Source: an uncultured Lachnobacterium sp.
GTDB taxonomy: Bacteria; Bacillota; Clostridia; Lachnospirales; Lachnospiraceae
DNA: 29,443 bases
Assembly (NCBI GenBank): GCA_900543445.1
Contig: UQRC01000033.1
Coordinates: 1-29,443, forward strand
Direction: 5' to 3'
The translations under genes were made by a program, and so were the position numbers. Positions 15,224 through 23,317 of the stretch are shown here, piece after piece. Position 1 is the first letter of the stretch. Each line of letters begins with the position of its first letter. The notes below the pieces were generated by a model. The model saw only the letters and a program-made list of their open reading frames with translations. It was not told the DNA's origin and did no database searches.

Positions 15224-15541
15224 CTAGCAGCTGCACTCGAAGCTTCCGCACTCTGTCTCCTTGCAAGTGTCTGCATGGCCTCCGGAGATACCGATGTGGC
15301 TCGCACTACAAGCTTTCTCACGGTTGAACTTACACTCGGTTGCATCACAAGCTACATTTGTGTCTTTCTCCGGCTCACCCATCTTGTTTGTCGCGCATCC
15401 ACAGCCTCTTGCCGCAAAGCTTCCGCAGCTTGTCTCTGACGGCATCTTTGCCTTCATACCTTCTACATGGATATCCTCTCTTCTACAGCAGTTATCCTCG
15501 TTGTAAGAACAGTTTACAACATTACAATCCAGTTTTGTCAT
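15224..15541 (-). CDS. Cysteine-rich protein with two DUF1540 domains
   Basis: The 105-residue protein has 14 cysteines. Two copies of the DUF1540 pattern can be read: CNVVNCSYNEDNCCRREDIHV near residue 6 and CDATECKFNREKACSASHIGI near residue 66, each ending in a CxSF-type segment (SCGSF, ECGSF). DUF1540 proteins are small, metal-ligand-like proteins common in spore-forming Clostridia, with no settled function; zinc or iron binding is an inference from the cysteines. No signal peptide or membrane segment is seen. AGGAGG precedes the ATG by 8 bases. A 6-bp hairpin (15573-15589) lies in the leader. The gene stands alone with its own terminator. Confidence 0.85.
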   Translation of the reverse strand: MTKLDCNVVNCSYNEDNCCRREDIHVEGMKAKMPSETSCGSFAARGCGCATNKMGEPEKDTNVACDATECKFNREKACSASHIGISGGHADTCKETECGSFECSC

Positions 15542-15696
15542 CTCACATACCTCCTGATTTCTTCAGATTTCCACCGGACATTTTCCGGTCTGATCCATTT
15601 TCTCATATGGATTCCTACATTAATATGTGTAATCTGACACAAACTATTCTTACGCTTTTTTATTTTTTCATTCGATTATATTTTAAAACCTCTGCG

Positions 15697-16193
15697 GTGG
15701 CTCCGGGATGACCGGTGTCTGCGCCCCGGCTTCTTCGACGACACTAGTTATCCAAAATCAAGAATTTACAGAAAGTCTCTGCTGTACTCTTTCTATGATT
15801 TGTTGTCCGCTCAAGCTTAGACAGTGGCACTTTGGATGTTCGCCTGAACACAGAATGTGTCCGATGGATTTCGTGTCTGCCTTACGCGGAGTACTGAACA
15901 ATACCGTGCCCGCGGGTCGTGTTTGCGACCGCATAACTTAGTGGCATTCCCTCAATTCTACGAGGGGAGACACTAACCGAGAGCGGGCACTATAAAATTT
16001 GTGAAGTGCTCCGCTTAGGCAGACTAGAAATTTTGAGCACATCTGTGTCAGACGGACAGCCAAAGTGCCACAGTCGAAGCATTGCTCGGACACAAAAATT
16101 GAGTACAGCAGAGACTTTCGCAAATTTACTGATTTTGTCTAAAATCGTGTTCCTCTCATGGGGCACGCGCCAAGACTGGATTGCCGGAGCCGC
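15697..16193. repeat. About 500-bp fold-back element with long imperfect inverted arms
   Basis: The left arm (about 15697-15913) and right arm (about 15983-16193) are inverted copies sharing a string of perfect blocks. These include GGCTCCGG (15699-15706/16184-16191), CAAAATCA (15753-15760/16130-16137), GAAAGTCTCTGCTGTACTC (15771-15789/16101-16119), GTGGCACTTTGG (15824-15835/16060-16071) and GTGCCCGC (15906-15913/15983-15990). All share a centre near 15945-15948. Between the arms are two further stem-loops: GGTCG/CGACC (15915-15930), and TTAGTG/CACTAA (15938-15976) enclosing CCCTC/GAGGG. No long ORF is present and no target-site duplication was found. It may be a MITE-like fold-back element or a large structured RNA. 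Confidence 0.8.
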
Positions 16194-16230
16194 TTCTATA
16201 AAAGCTTCATAATTTCAGGAATGAAAAAAC

Positions 16231-16259
16231 AAAAAGCCCCGAATCCGAAGATCCGGGGC
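16231..16259 (-). terminator. Intrinsic terminator of the purine permease gene
   Basis: On the minus strand a GC-rich stem of ten pairs, including one G-T, closes on a C-TTCG-G tetraloop (16236-16259) and is followed by TTTTT (16235-16231). It begins 17 bases after the stop at 16277. This is a textbook rho-independent terminator. Confidence 0.92.
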
Positions 16260-16276
16260 ATATCACCTGATAGAAT

Positions 16277-17635
16277 TTACAGGAAGATGTACTTGCAGAT
16301 GAATAATACTGCAAGGATGTACATAAGAGGTGTAATCTTCTTGTGCTTTCCACAAACAAGGTTGAGGATTACATAAGAAATAACGCCGATTGCGATACCT
16401 TCAGCGATGCTGTACATAAGCGGCATAGCGATCAGGCAAAGGTATGCAGGAATAGCATCTGTAAGATCATCAAAATTAACCTTAACGATAGCAGATACCA
16501 TAAGGAATCCTACGAATATCAAAGCAGGAGCTGTCGCAAATCCAGGGATTGCTGTAAAGATCGGTGCAAAGAAGATTGCAAGCAGGAATAAGAAACCTGT
16601 TACAACGGATGCAAGACCTGTTCTTGCGCCGGCACCGACACCTGCAGAGCTCTCTACGAATGTTGTTGTTGTTGATGTACCGAAGATTGCACCTGCGGAA
16701 GTCGCAACGGCATCCGCAAGAAGTGCCTGCTTAACATTCGGAAGCTGTCCTTTTTCATCAAGCATTCCGGCCTTGTCCGACACACCGATGAGTGTTCCGA
16801 TGGTATCGAACATATCAACAAACAGGAATGAGAATAATACAACAATGAAATCAATGATACGGACGCCGCTGAAATCAGCAGTAAAGCACTGTCCGAATGT
16901 ATCCTTGATTGCTGTAAAATCAGTAAACTGTAATGTTGGATATAAAGAATAATATCCTGCATCCGGATCGATCACATAGATACCGGTTGCCTGGCAGATC
17001 ATACCAAGAACCCATGTAGCGATAATACCGATCAGGATAGATGCCTTCACACCCTTTACATAAAGGATGGCTGTCAGCATCAGACCAAGTAATGCAAGAA
17101 CGGCGCAGATACCTTCTGTATGCCAGTTCTCTGTAAATTTCACATAAGATAACAGCGTAGAATCATTGTTTACAACGATATGACCGCCCTGTAAACCGAT
17201 GAATGCGATAAACAGACCGATACCAGCTCCAACACCTTTCTTTAAGGTTGCCGGAATTGCATTAAAGATTGCCTCACGTACGTTGGTCAGAGACAGGATG
17301 ATGAAGATAATACCTTCAGCAAATACTGCCATCAAAGCAACTTTCCATGAGTAACCCATGTTACCACATACAGTATAGGCAAAATATGCATTCAGTCCCA
17401 TACCAGGAGCCAGTGCAAACGGATAGTTTGCAAGAAGTGCCATCGCAAGTGTACCTACGAATGATGCAAGACAGGTTGCGATCAATACTGCAGTCGGATT
17501 CATTCCCGCTGCACCCAGCATGTTCGGGTTAACGGCCAGGATGTACGCCATTGTCATGAATGTCGTAATACCGGCGATCACTTCCGTTCTCACGCTGGTG
17601 TTATTCTCTTTGAGTTTGAACATTTTTTCTAACAT
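16277..17635 (-). CDS. NCS2 family purine permease, AzgA/PbuG-like
   Basis: The 452-residue membrane protein has about 12-13 hydrophobic segments and the features of the AzgA branch of nucleobase:cation symporters (hypoxanthine, guanine or adenine uptake). These are RTEVIAGITTFMTMAYILAVNP near the N-terminus, FALAPGMGLNAYFAYTV, LFVDMFDTIGTLIGV, and GTSTTTTFVESSAGVGAGAR. The ATG at 17635 is taken because GGAGGG precedes it by 5 bases; an in-frame ATG at 17647 contains that site. No purine riboswitch is visible in the 85 bases between thrS and this start, unlike many purine permease genes. It ends at a strong terminator. Confidence 0.93.
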   Translation of the reverse strand: MLEKMFKLKENNTSVRTEVIAGITTFMTMAYILAVNPNMLGAAGMNPTAVLIATCLASFVGTLAMALLANYPFALAPGMGLNAYFAYTVCGNMGYSWKVALMAVFAEGIIFIILSLTNVREAIFNAIPATLKKGVGAGIGLFIAFIGLQGGHIVVNNDSTLLSYVKFTENWHTEGICAVLALLGLMLTAILYVKGVKASILIGIIATWVLGMICQATGIYVIDPDAGYYSLYPTLQFTDFTAIKDTFGQCFTADFSGVRIIDFIVVLFSFLFVDMFDTIGTLIGVSDKAGMLDEKGQLPNVKQALLADAVATSAGAIFGTSTTTTFVESSAGVGAGARTGLASVVTGFLFLLAIFFAPIFTAIPGFATAPALIFVGFLMVSAIVKVNFDDLTDAIPAYLCLIAMPLMYSIAEGIAIGVISYVILNLVCGKHKKITPLMYILAVLFICKYIFL

Positions 17636-17674
17636 TGTTCCCTCCATATTAATAATAAGATTTTTATGTATGAA

Positions 17675-17706
17675 CCCAAGGGACGCTACGCTACTCGTCC
17701 CTCGGG
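17675..17706 (-). other. Stem-loop after thrS
   Basis: CCCAAGGGACG and CGTCCCTCGGG pair over 11 positions (one G-T) around a 10-base loop, 14 bases after the thrS stop. On the minus strand no T-run follows directly, so termination may be weak or Rho-assisted, and some read-through into the permease gene is possible. Confidence 0.55.
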
Positions 17707-17719
17707 CAGATACCGTATA

Positions 17720-19687
17720 TTACTTGCTCTCCTCTTCGGTCTTAACTTCCTCACGGATCGCCTTTGTCTCGATTTCCTCACAGATCTGTGCGATGAACGC
17801 ATCGAGTGGCTTAACGCCTTCGTCACCGGCAAAACGGCTTCTTACGGAAACCGTTCCGTCAGCTTCTTCCTGCTGTCCGACAACAAGCATGTATGGAAGC
17901 TTATCCAGTCTTGCCTCACGAATCTTGTATCCGATCTTCTCAGCACGGCTGTCTACTGTGACATCTACATGCTTTTTCTTGAGTTCTGCTGCAACCTTGT
18001 TGGCGTAATCCATATACTTCTCAGAGATTGGAAGTACACGAACCTGCTCCGGGCAAAGCCATGTAGGGAATTTTCCGGCATAATGCTCGATGAGCCAAGC
18101 CAGTGTACGCTCGTAGCATCCCATGGATGTACGGTGGATGATCCAAGGCAGAACCTTCTCACCCTTCTCATCAATGTAGTACATACCGAACTTTTCTGCA
18201 CTTGCGCAGTCAAGCTGGATGGTTACCATCGTATCTTCCTTACCATATACGTTCTTTGCCTGGATATCAATCTTCGGTCCGTAGAATGCGGCCTCTCCGT
18301 CAGCCTCTGTGAACGGAATATGATTCTCATTCATAACGTCACGCAGATACTGCTGGGTGCTGTTCCAGTACTCGTCATCGCCAAGGTATTTCTCCTTGTT
18401 GTTCGGATCCCACTTGGACAGACGGTAAGTAACATCTCCGTCGATACCAAGTGTCTTCATTACATAGTGACACAACTCGGTACATCTTGTCAATTCTTCC
18501 TCAGCCTGATCCGGACGAAGAATGATATGTGCCTCTGTGATTGTGAACTGTCTTACACGGGTAAGTCCATGCATCTCACCGGAATCCTCGTTACGGAACA
18601 GAGTGGATGTCTCTGCCATACGATAAGGAAGGTCTCTGTAAGAATGCTGCTCATTCATATATACATAATACTGGAACGGACAAGTCATTGGACGAAGTGC
18701 CATCGTCTCCTTGTCGTCAGAATCTTTATTTAAGATGAACATGCCGTCCATATAATGATCCCAGTGTCCAGAGATCTTGTAGAGGTCAGCCTTTGCCATA
18801 AGTGGTGTACGTGTTCTGACATAGCCCCACTCATTATCCTCAAGATCCTCTATCCAGCGCTGAAGCTTCATGATCATCTTGGTTCCCTTTGGTGTAAAAA
18901 GCGGAAGTCCCTGACCAATGACATCAACGGTTGTAAATAATCCCATCTCACGTCCAAGCCTGTTGTGGTCACGCATCTTCGCGTCCTCAAGCTTTGCAAG
19001 ATGCTCCTTAAGCTCATCCTTCTTATTGAAAGCAGTTCCGTAAATACGATGCAGACGCGCCTTGTTGGAATCACCTCTCCAATAAGCCATCGAAGATGAA
19101 AGCAGCTTGTATGCCTTCACTCCCTTGGTGCTCATCAAATGAGGTCCGGCACACAGATCCACGAATCCACCCTGATCATAGAAAGAGATCTCAGCATCTT
19201 CCGGAAGATCCTCAATGAGCTCTACCTTGTAAGGCTCACCCTTCTCCTCCATGAACTTGATTGCATCATTTCTTGAGAGTGTATATCTTGTAATCTCATG
19301 ACCTTCCTTGATGATCTTCTTCATCTCTGCCTCTAAATTGTCAAGATCCTCTCTTGAGAACGGCTCAGAATCAAAATCATAGTAGAATCCATCATCGATC
19401 GCCGGTCCAATTGCCAGCTTTGCATTTGGGAAAAGGCGTTTTACTGCCTCTGCTAAAATATGTGATGCCGTATGGCGGATGACACGAAGTCCTTCCGGAT
19501 CGCTTGCAGTCACGATATTCAGTTCGCAGTCCTCACTGATCTCAGTTCTAAGATCAACGATCGCTCCATTCACTTCTCCTGCACATGCCACACGTGCTAA
19601 ACCTTCGCTAATGTCGGAAGCAATCTCATAAACCGTTTTGGCTTCCTGATACTCTTTGACTGATCCATCTTTTAATGTGATCTTCAT
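17720..19687 (-). CDS. thrS: Threonine--tRNA ligase
   Basis: Class II aminoacyl-tRNA synthetase that charges tRNA-Thr. The 655-residue protein has the full domain set: N-terminal TGS domain (about 1-61, ITLKDGSVKEYQEAKTVYEI), the editing (SAD) domain with HTASH at 72-76, the catalytic core with the zinc-binding TCPFQYYVY segment and motif 2 FRNEDSGEMHG, and the C-terminal anticodon domain with LPISEKYMDYA. The ATG follows AAGGAGG by 9 bases. Expression is controlled by a T-box leader (19750-20041) responding to uncharged tRNA-Thr, driven by a promoter at 20048-20075. Length is normal for bacterial ThrRS. Confidence 0.98.
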   Translation of the reverse strand: MKITLKDGSVKEYQEAKTVYEIASDISEGLARVACAGEVNGAIVDLRTEISEDCELNIVTASDPEGLRVIRHTASHILAEAVKRLFPNAKLAIGPAIDDGFYYDFDSEPFSREDLDNLEAEMKKIIKEGHEITRYTLSRNDAIKFMEEKGEPYKVELIEDLPEDAEISFYDQGGFVDLCAGPHLMSTKGVKAYKLLSSSMAYWRGDSNKARLHRIYGTAFNKKDELKEHLAKLEDAKMRDHNRLGREMGLFTTVDVIGQGLPLFTPKGTKMIMKLQRWIEDLEDNEWGYVRTRTPLMAKADLYKISGHWDHYMDGMFILNKDSDDKETMALRPMTCPFQYYVYMNEQHSYRDLPYRMAETSTLFRNEDSGEMHGLTRVRQFTITEAHIILRPDQAEEELTRCTELCHYVMKTLGIDGDVTYRLSKWDPNNKEKYLGDDEYWNSTQQYLRDVMNENHIPFTEADGEAAFYGPKIDIQAKNVYGKEDTMVTIQLDCASAEKFGMYYIDEKGEKVLPWIIHRTSMGCYERTLAWLIEHYAGKFPTWLCPEQVRVLPISEKYMDYANKVAAELKKKHVDVTVDSRAEKIGYKIREARLDKLPYMLVVGQQEEADGTVSVRSRFAGDEGVKPLDAFIAQICEEIETKAIREEVKTEEESK

Positions 19688-19753
19688 GATGATAATCCTC
19701 CTTAAATTTAAAGTAATCCTGGCACATCAGTCTTGTGCCCTGCTTCATCCTAC

Positions 19754-19783
19754 CCGGGGATTTTCAAAAAAGAAAATCCCCGG
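19754..19783 (-). other. Second hairpin overlapping the T-box terminator
   Basis: CCGGGGATTTTC (19754-19765) and GAAAATCCCCGG (19772-19783) are perfect 12-base complements around six A/T bases. On the minus strand the upstream arm is the last six bases of the terminator stem plus part of its T-run, so this hairpin and the terminator exclude each other. It can form only in read-through RNA. Confidence 0.6.
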
Positions 19784-19807
19784 TATCAGACGATCCTGAT
19801 ACCGGGG
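19766..19807 (-). terminator. Regulated terminator of the T-box leader
   Basis: CCCCGGTATCAG (19778-19789) and CTGATACCGGGG (19796-19807) form a perfect 12-bp stem with a 6-base loop. On the minus strand TTTTCTTTTTT follows. The hairpin begins 9 bases after the T-box core, as expected for the terminator that competes with the antiterminator. Confidence 0.92.
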
Positions 19808-20047
19808 ACGATATTACTCGCGGTTCCACCCCAGTTACCACATACTGCATATTAACACAATACGCGATCACTTCATTCGATGATAACGGAATCACCGGAC
19901 CGGATTGGGGTCACTCAGAGCTGGTCTTCCATAAACGCTTCATCCGGCTGCTTCCACCACTTTGCTCACGCAAAGGCATCCTTCTCTGTCATGTCCTGCT
20001 TATGTACTCTTCTCTTCAACGTTTTGCTTTATGTTTTAACATAACTT

Positions 20048-20075
20048 ATTATAGGCTCGAATTTCAGAAAATCAA
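20048..20075 (-). promoter_or_regulatory. Promoter of the thrS T-box transcript
   Basis: The minus strand has -35 TTGATT (20075-20070), a 16-base spacer and -10 TATAAT (20053-20048). The start point is expected near 20041. It lies just after the stop of the SEC-C gene. Confidence 0.65.
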
Positions 20076-20092
20076 GTACTAATTTGCAAAAA

Positions 20093-20593
20093 TTATCGTC
20101 CGCAGCAGAATTTGTACTTCTTACCGCTTCCGCAAGGACATGGATCGTTACGTCCAACCTTCTTGCCAACGATAACCGTACCGGACTTCTTCTGCTCAAG
20201 ATACAACTTATGCTTTGTCTCTGCATCGAAGATCTCATCCCACATCGGGAGATTGTAAAGCCAATCAGCCTTTGCATCTACCATATTCTGATACAGCTTA
20301 ACCTTATCAAAAGCAAGGCTAACCTTAGTATCCTCTTCCATTGTATCGATTGGGTTCGGCTCAACGAGACTCTCGTTGATTCCGTCTAAGAATCCAGCCA
20401 TCTCAAGTACTGATAATCCGTACTTGTCAGCCAGTTCCTTAACAGTTCCCTCTACTACTTCATCCGGGTTCATGAGAAGCTTCTCGTAGACACCCTTCTC
20501 TAAAAGGAAATATCTCTGCCAGAATCTCTGTAACTCCCCCTGGTTTGCTTTCTCATTATAGGCAATCTTCTGCCACTCCTGCAATATAGCCAT
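20093..20593 (-). CDS. Small protein with C-terminal SEC-C zinc-binding motif
   Basis: The 166-residue product ends in [18 protein letters not shown], the SEC-C motif (CxCx8CC) with cysteines at about 152, 154, 163 and 164, known from the zinc-binding tail of SecA that contacts SecB and ribosomes. It lacks any SecA helicase domain, so it is a stand-alone SEC-C protein of unknown role. The first 130 residues look helical and hydrophilic and are not otherwise recognised. AAAGGTGG precedes the ATG by about 7 bases. A promoter at 20647-20675 and the thrS promoter after it suggest a single-gene transcript. Confidence 0.85.
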   Translation of the reverse strand: MAILQEWQKIAYNEKANQGELQRFWQRYFLLEKGVYEKLLMNPDEVVEGTVKELADKYGLSVLEMAGFLDGINESLVEPNPIDTMEEDTKVSLAFDKVKLYQNMVDAKADWLYNLPMWDEIFDAETKHKLYLEQKKSGTVIVGKKVGRNDPCPCGSGKKYKFCCGR

Positions 20594-20646
20594 CTTTATA
20601 CCACCTTTATCAATAAAGAATTCATGGATAATTCACATGTAAAGCC

Positions 20647-20675
20647 ATTATACCAAAATATAGAGCATTTTCCAA
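20647..20675 (-). promoter_or_regulatory. Promoter of the SEC-C gene
   Basis: The minus strand has -35 TTGGAA (20675-20670), a 17-base spacer ending in TGG, and -10 TATAAT (20652-20647), which is also an extended -10. The start point lies about 45 bases before the ATG at 20593. Confidence 0.65.
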
Positions 20676-20713
20676 GCTTTTTCTTTCTTATACCAACATT
20701 GCTTCTTATATAT

Positions 20714-20761
20714 TTCCGGAGATCCTGTATATTTCCAAATTTTGCATACATATCTCCGGAA
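20714..20761 (-). other. Stem-loop directly after the GH13 gene
   Basis: TTCCGGAGAT (20714-20723) and ATCTCCGGAA (20752-20761) are perfect complements, and an inner TGTAT/ATACA extends the stem after a small internal loop. It starts 3 bases after the GH13 stop. No T-run follows, so it may act as a weak terminator or as a 3'-end stabiliser. Confidence 0.55.
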
Positions 20762-20764
20762 TTG

Positions 20765-22870
20765 TTAATCCGCGTATCGCAGAATCATCGCCGAGAACTT
20801 TGGCAGGGTAACGGTAATGTTTCCGTCCGTAACCGCAATCTGCACCAGATCTGTCTGATATCCGCTTTCATCCGTATACATAAGACGTGTCATGCTCACT
20901 GCTGCACCACTTTTTTGTACACTGCTTTCCTTTTCCAAAGCATCATGCTCCTCACGCAAAACACCTGCCTGCCACACCGGAATCGTCTGCATCATCTCAT
21001 GCTCCCCACAGTTCATCAGCACAACGGAACACATCGATGCACGAAATCTCGCATAAGCAAGGAAATTCTCATCACTTTTCAGTTCCATGAGCGAGCCGGT
21101 CCGCAGTTCCTCACAGGACTTATGGATCCTTATGATTTCCTTGTGGAATGCCACAAGCTCCTGATCCTCATGCCCCCACGGATACGTTCTGCGGTTGTCT
21201 GGATCTGTAAATCCGCAGACACCTGCCTCATCACCATAGTATAACGTAGGTGCCCCCGGCCATGTCATCAGCATCACCACCGCCTCACGGAATATTGCAG
21301 GATTATTCCCCTCATCCGCAACCTTTGCGCCAAGTGTATCGATCCGTCCTGCCTTGTGACTCGTTCTTGTCATAAAACGCGAATGATCGTGGTTGGACAA
21401 CTGGTTCATCGCAACAAGCCTGCTCGGCATCGCAAAATTCGCGCCGTTTCTTCTCATTGCCTCCCAGAAACTGTCCGCATCCCCGACAAGTTCCGGCTGA
21501 TACTCATCACTGTGCTTCTCCATTCCGGTTAAAAACCAGGTCATCGGCTCCATGAAAGCATCATAATTCATAACCGAATCCCACTCATCGCCGCCGAGCC
21601 ACGGACGCGTATCGCCGTAATGCTCCGCCAGAATGACAGCCTGCGGATTCGCTTTCTTGACCGCCTTACGGAATTCCTTCCAGAAATGATGGTTAAACTC
21701 CGGCGTAAAGCCCAGATCTGCAGCCACATCCAGTCTCCAGCCATCCGCATTATAGGGTGGCGAAACCCACTTGGCAGCGATCCGCATCACGTAATCGAAA
21801 AGTTTCTTAGAATCCTCATAATTTAATTTTGGAAGCGTCTCGTAGTCCCACCAGCTCTCATAATCGCTGTTGTATGGCCACTCACCCTTCTTCCCGAACT
21901 TGAAAAAGCTTCGGTACGGGCTGTCTGCCGACACATATGCCCCCTTTTCGTAACCTTCTGCATTCTCATAGATGCGTTCCCTGTCCATCCACTTATTGAA
22001 CGATCCGCAGTGGTTGAACACACCGTCAAGAATCACTTTCATTCCGCGCCTGTGTGCCTCCGCCACCACTTCGGCAAACAGTTCATTGGATGCCTCAAGG
22101 TTCGCCTTGTTCGTCACACGGTTCACATACCGGGTCGCCAGACGATTCTCATCGCTTCCCTCCGGCAGAAGATCTCCTGCGTCATCCACGATTCTTCCAA
22201 AATGCGGATCAATATAATCATAATCCTGTATATCATACTTATGGTTGGATGGCGAAACGAAAAGAGGATTAAAATAGATCACCTCTACGCCAAGCTCCTG
22301 CAGATAATCCATCTTGTCAAGAACGCCCTGCAGATCGCCACCATAGAAATTCGCCACATCCACATTTTTCGGATAACGGTTCCAATCCGTAACCTGCGCC
22401 ACGCGACGTCCCGCATACTGATACTCGCCGCTTAAGACATCATTCGACGGATCTCCGTTACAGAAACGATCCACATAGATCTGATACATGACCGCGCCTT
22501 TGGCCCAATCCGGTGTCTCAAAGCCCGGAATCAGGATAAATTCATAATGCACATCGCGCTCCGTACACAGTGATCCCCGCATATCGTAATATCCGCGGAT
22601 GCCGTCTGCCTCCACTTCAAAACAATAGGTAAACTTCTCCGTTCCAAGCGCCACCTGGACCGCATAGTAGTCAAAGCAGCCCACGCTCTTCTCCTTTGTC
22701 ATCAGATACCGCGTATCTTTACTTCGCAGGCTGACACACTTGATCGCATCTTTCGCCGACCGGAAGCGGATCGTCACAGTGTCATTCATCTTCGGCTCCG
22801 CCGGAGATACAAATTCTTCGGTCGTGTCGCTGAACAAAGCCATATTTTTAAAATCATTTGTTGTTTGCAT
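20765..22870 (-). CDS. GH13 alpha-glucan hydrolase (neopullulanase/cyclomaltodextrinase-like)
   Basis: This 701-residue alpha-amylase-family enzyme has an N-terminal beta-sandwich domain (about 10-115), a TIM barrel beginning WAKGAVMYQIYVDRF at 122-136, and a C-terminal beta domain. The four GH13 regions are visible: DGVFNHCG (282-289), DGWRLDVA with nucleophile Asp381, ILAEHYGD with acid/base Glu416, and LSNHDHSRF with transition-state Asp495. There is no signal peptide, so it acts in the cytoplasm on imported malto-oligosaccharides or cyclodextrins. The N-terminal domain favours the neopullulanase/maltogenic amylase group; exact substrate is not decided. GAGAGGAA precedes the ATG. A small XRE regulator gene lies 43 bases upstream on the same strand. 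Confidence 0.9.
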   Translation of the reverse strand: MQTTNDFKNMALFSDTTEEFVSPAEPKMNDTVTIRFRSAKDAIKCVSLRSKDTRYLMTKEKSVGCFDYYAVQVALGTEKFTYCFEVEADGIRGYYDMRGSLCTERDVHYEFILIPGFETPDWAKGAVMYQIYVDRFCNGDPSNDVLSGEYQYAGRRVAQVTDWNRYPKNVDVANFYGGDLQGVLDKMDYLQELGVEVIYFNPLFVSPSNHKYDIQDYDYIDPHFGRIVDDAGDLLPEGSDENRLATRYVNRVTNKANLEASNELFAEVVAEAHRRGMKVILDGVFNHCGSFNKWMDRERIYENAEGYEKGAYVSADSPYRSFFKFGKKGEWPYNSDYESWWDYETLPKLNYEDSKKLFDYVMRIAAKWVSPPYNADGWRLDVAADLGFTPEFNHHFWKEFRKAVKKANPQAVILAEHYGDTRPWLGGDEWDSVMNYDAFMEPMTWFLTGMEKHSDEYQPELVGDADSFWEAMRRNGANFAMPSRLVAMNQLSNHDHSRFMTRTSHKAGRIDTLGAKVADEGNNPAIFREAVVMLMTWPGAPTLYYGDEAGVCGFTDPDNRRTYPWGHEDQELVAFHKEIIRIHKSCEELRTGSLMELKSDENFLAYARFRASMCSVVLMNCGEHEMMQTIPVWQAGVLREEHDALEKESSVQKSGAAVSMTRLMYTDESGYQTDLVQIAVTDGNITVTLPKFSAMILRYAD

Positions 22871-22913
22871 CGTTATTCCTCTCTACCATGCCGTAAGACA
22901 AGCAATTCTGTAA

Positions 22914-23195
22914 CTATTGCTTTATTGGCACAAATTCAATTTTTAATCGCATCCCCAATCCAGATGCAAGTTTTTTTAGAAGTTTTAAACTTGGATTTCT
23001 GGTTCCGTTTTCAAGTTTACTGATATCTGCCTGATCAATACCTGTACGAGCAGCAAGATCTTTTTGTGTTAAATTCTGTTCAATCCTTGCATCAATCATC
23101 GCACGTATAACATCCATTTCAGGCTGAATATCATCCCACTCTTTTTTAAATTCAGGATCTTTTAACTGTTCCTGTAAATAATCATCAACTCGCAT
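22914..23195 (-). CDS. XRE-family HTH regulator, HigA antitoxin-like, without toxin partner
   Basis: The 93-residue protein has an N-terminal segment DYLQEQLKDPEFKKEWD typical of antitoxins of RelE/HigB-type systems, then a Cro/C1-type helix-turn-helix at about 42-64 (TQKDLAARTGIDQADISKLE). The ATG at 23195 is favoured because AGGAATGG lies 8 bases upstream; an in-frame ATG at 23207 would sit on the ribosome site. In such systems the toxin gene usually lies just upstream, but the upstream DNA holds a promoter and decayed sequence only. A perfect palindrome inside its promoter suggests it represses itself. It could be an orphan antitoxin now serving as a regulator, perhaps also of the GH13 gene after it. 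Confidence 0.83.
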   Translation of the reverse strand: MRVDDYLQEQLKDPEFKKEWDDIQPEMDVIRAMIDARIEQNLTQKDLAARTGIDQADISKLENGTRNPSLKLLKKLASGLGMRLKIEFVPIKQ

Positions 23196-23242
23196 ATTAT
23201 TTACCATTCCTTTTTGCTCCGATGTATTTATTTTATATAAAT

Positions 23243-23271
23243 ATAATATGGTAAAATTACCATATTGTCAA
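23243..23271 (-). promoter_or_regulatory. Strong promoter of the XRE gene with operator in the spacer
   Basis: The minus strand has consensus -35 TTGACA (23271-23266), a 17-base spacer and -10 TATTAT (23248-23243). The spacer is almost entirely filled by a perfect inverted repeat, AATATGGTAA-2-TTACCATATT (23245-23266). Binding of a dimer there would block RNA polymerase directly. Confidence 0.8.
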
Positions 23272-23273
23272 TC

Positions 23274-23317
23274 AAATTTGAGCGCTCTCAAATTTTAGTT
23301 CTACTAGTGAACTAAAA
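23274..23317. repeat. Two adjacent hairpins upstream of the XRE promoter
   Basis: AAATTTGAG (23274-23282) pairs with CTCAAATTT (23287-23295), and TTTTAGTTC (23293-23301) pairs with GAACTAAAA (23309-23317). Both stems are 9 perfect pairs with 4- and 7-base loops. They may be leftover terminators of the lost upstream gene or extra regulator sites. Confidence 0.5.

Larger units (their letters stand above)
19750..20041 (-). promoter_or_regulatory. T-box leader (tRNA-Thr responsive)
   Basis: The minus strand carries the T-box core AACTGGGGTGGAACCGCG (within 19816-19836), followed at once by a terminator hairpin and, upstream, a long structured Stem I region. A Thr codon ACC lies in GTGACCCC at about 19911-19909 and is a tentative specifier. 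Uncharged tRNA-Thr would pair with the T-box and favour the antiterminator so that thrS is made. Confidence 0.9.

Noticed and set aside
15699..16191. Intact transposon ends with target duplication around the fold-back element
   Set aside because: Compared flanks (TTTTAAAACCTCTGC on the left, GCTTCTATAAAAGC on the right) show no convincing direct duplication, so transposition is not claimed.
17636..17719. Possible purine riboswitch before the purine permease
   Set aside because: The gap is only 85 bases. It contains a thrS stem-loop and none of the conserved purine aptamer loops.
17666..18733. Long plus-strand open frame of 355 codons
   Set aside because: It lies antisense to thrS, whose protein is unmistakable. 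The frame has no ribosome site and an unnatural composition, so it is a shadow of thrS.
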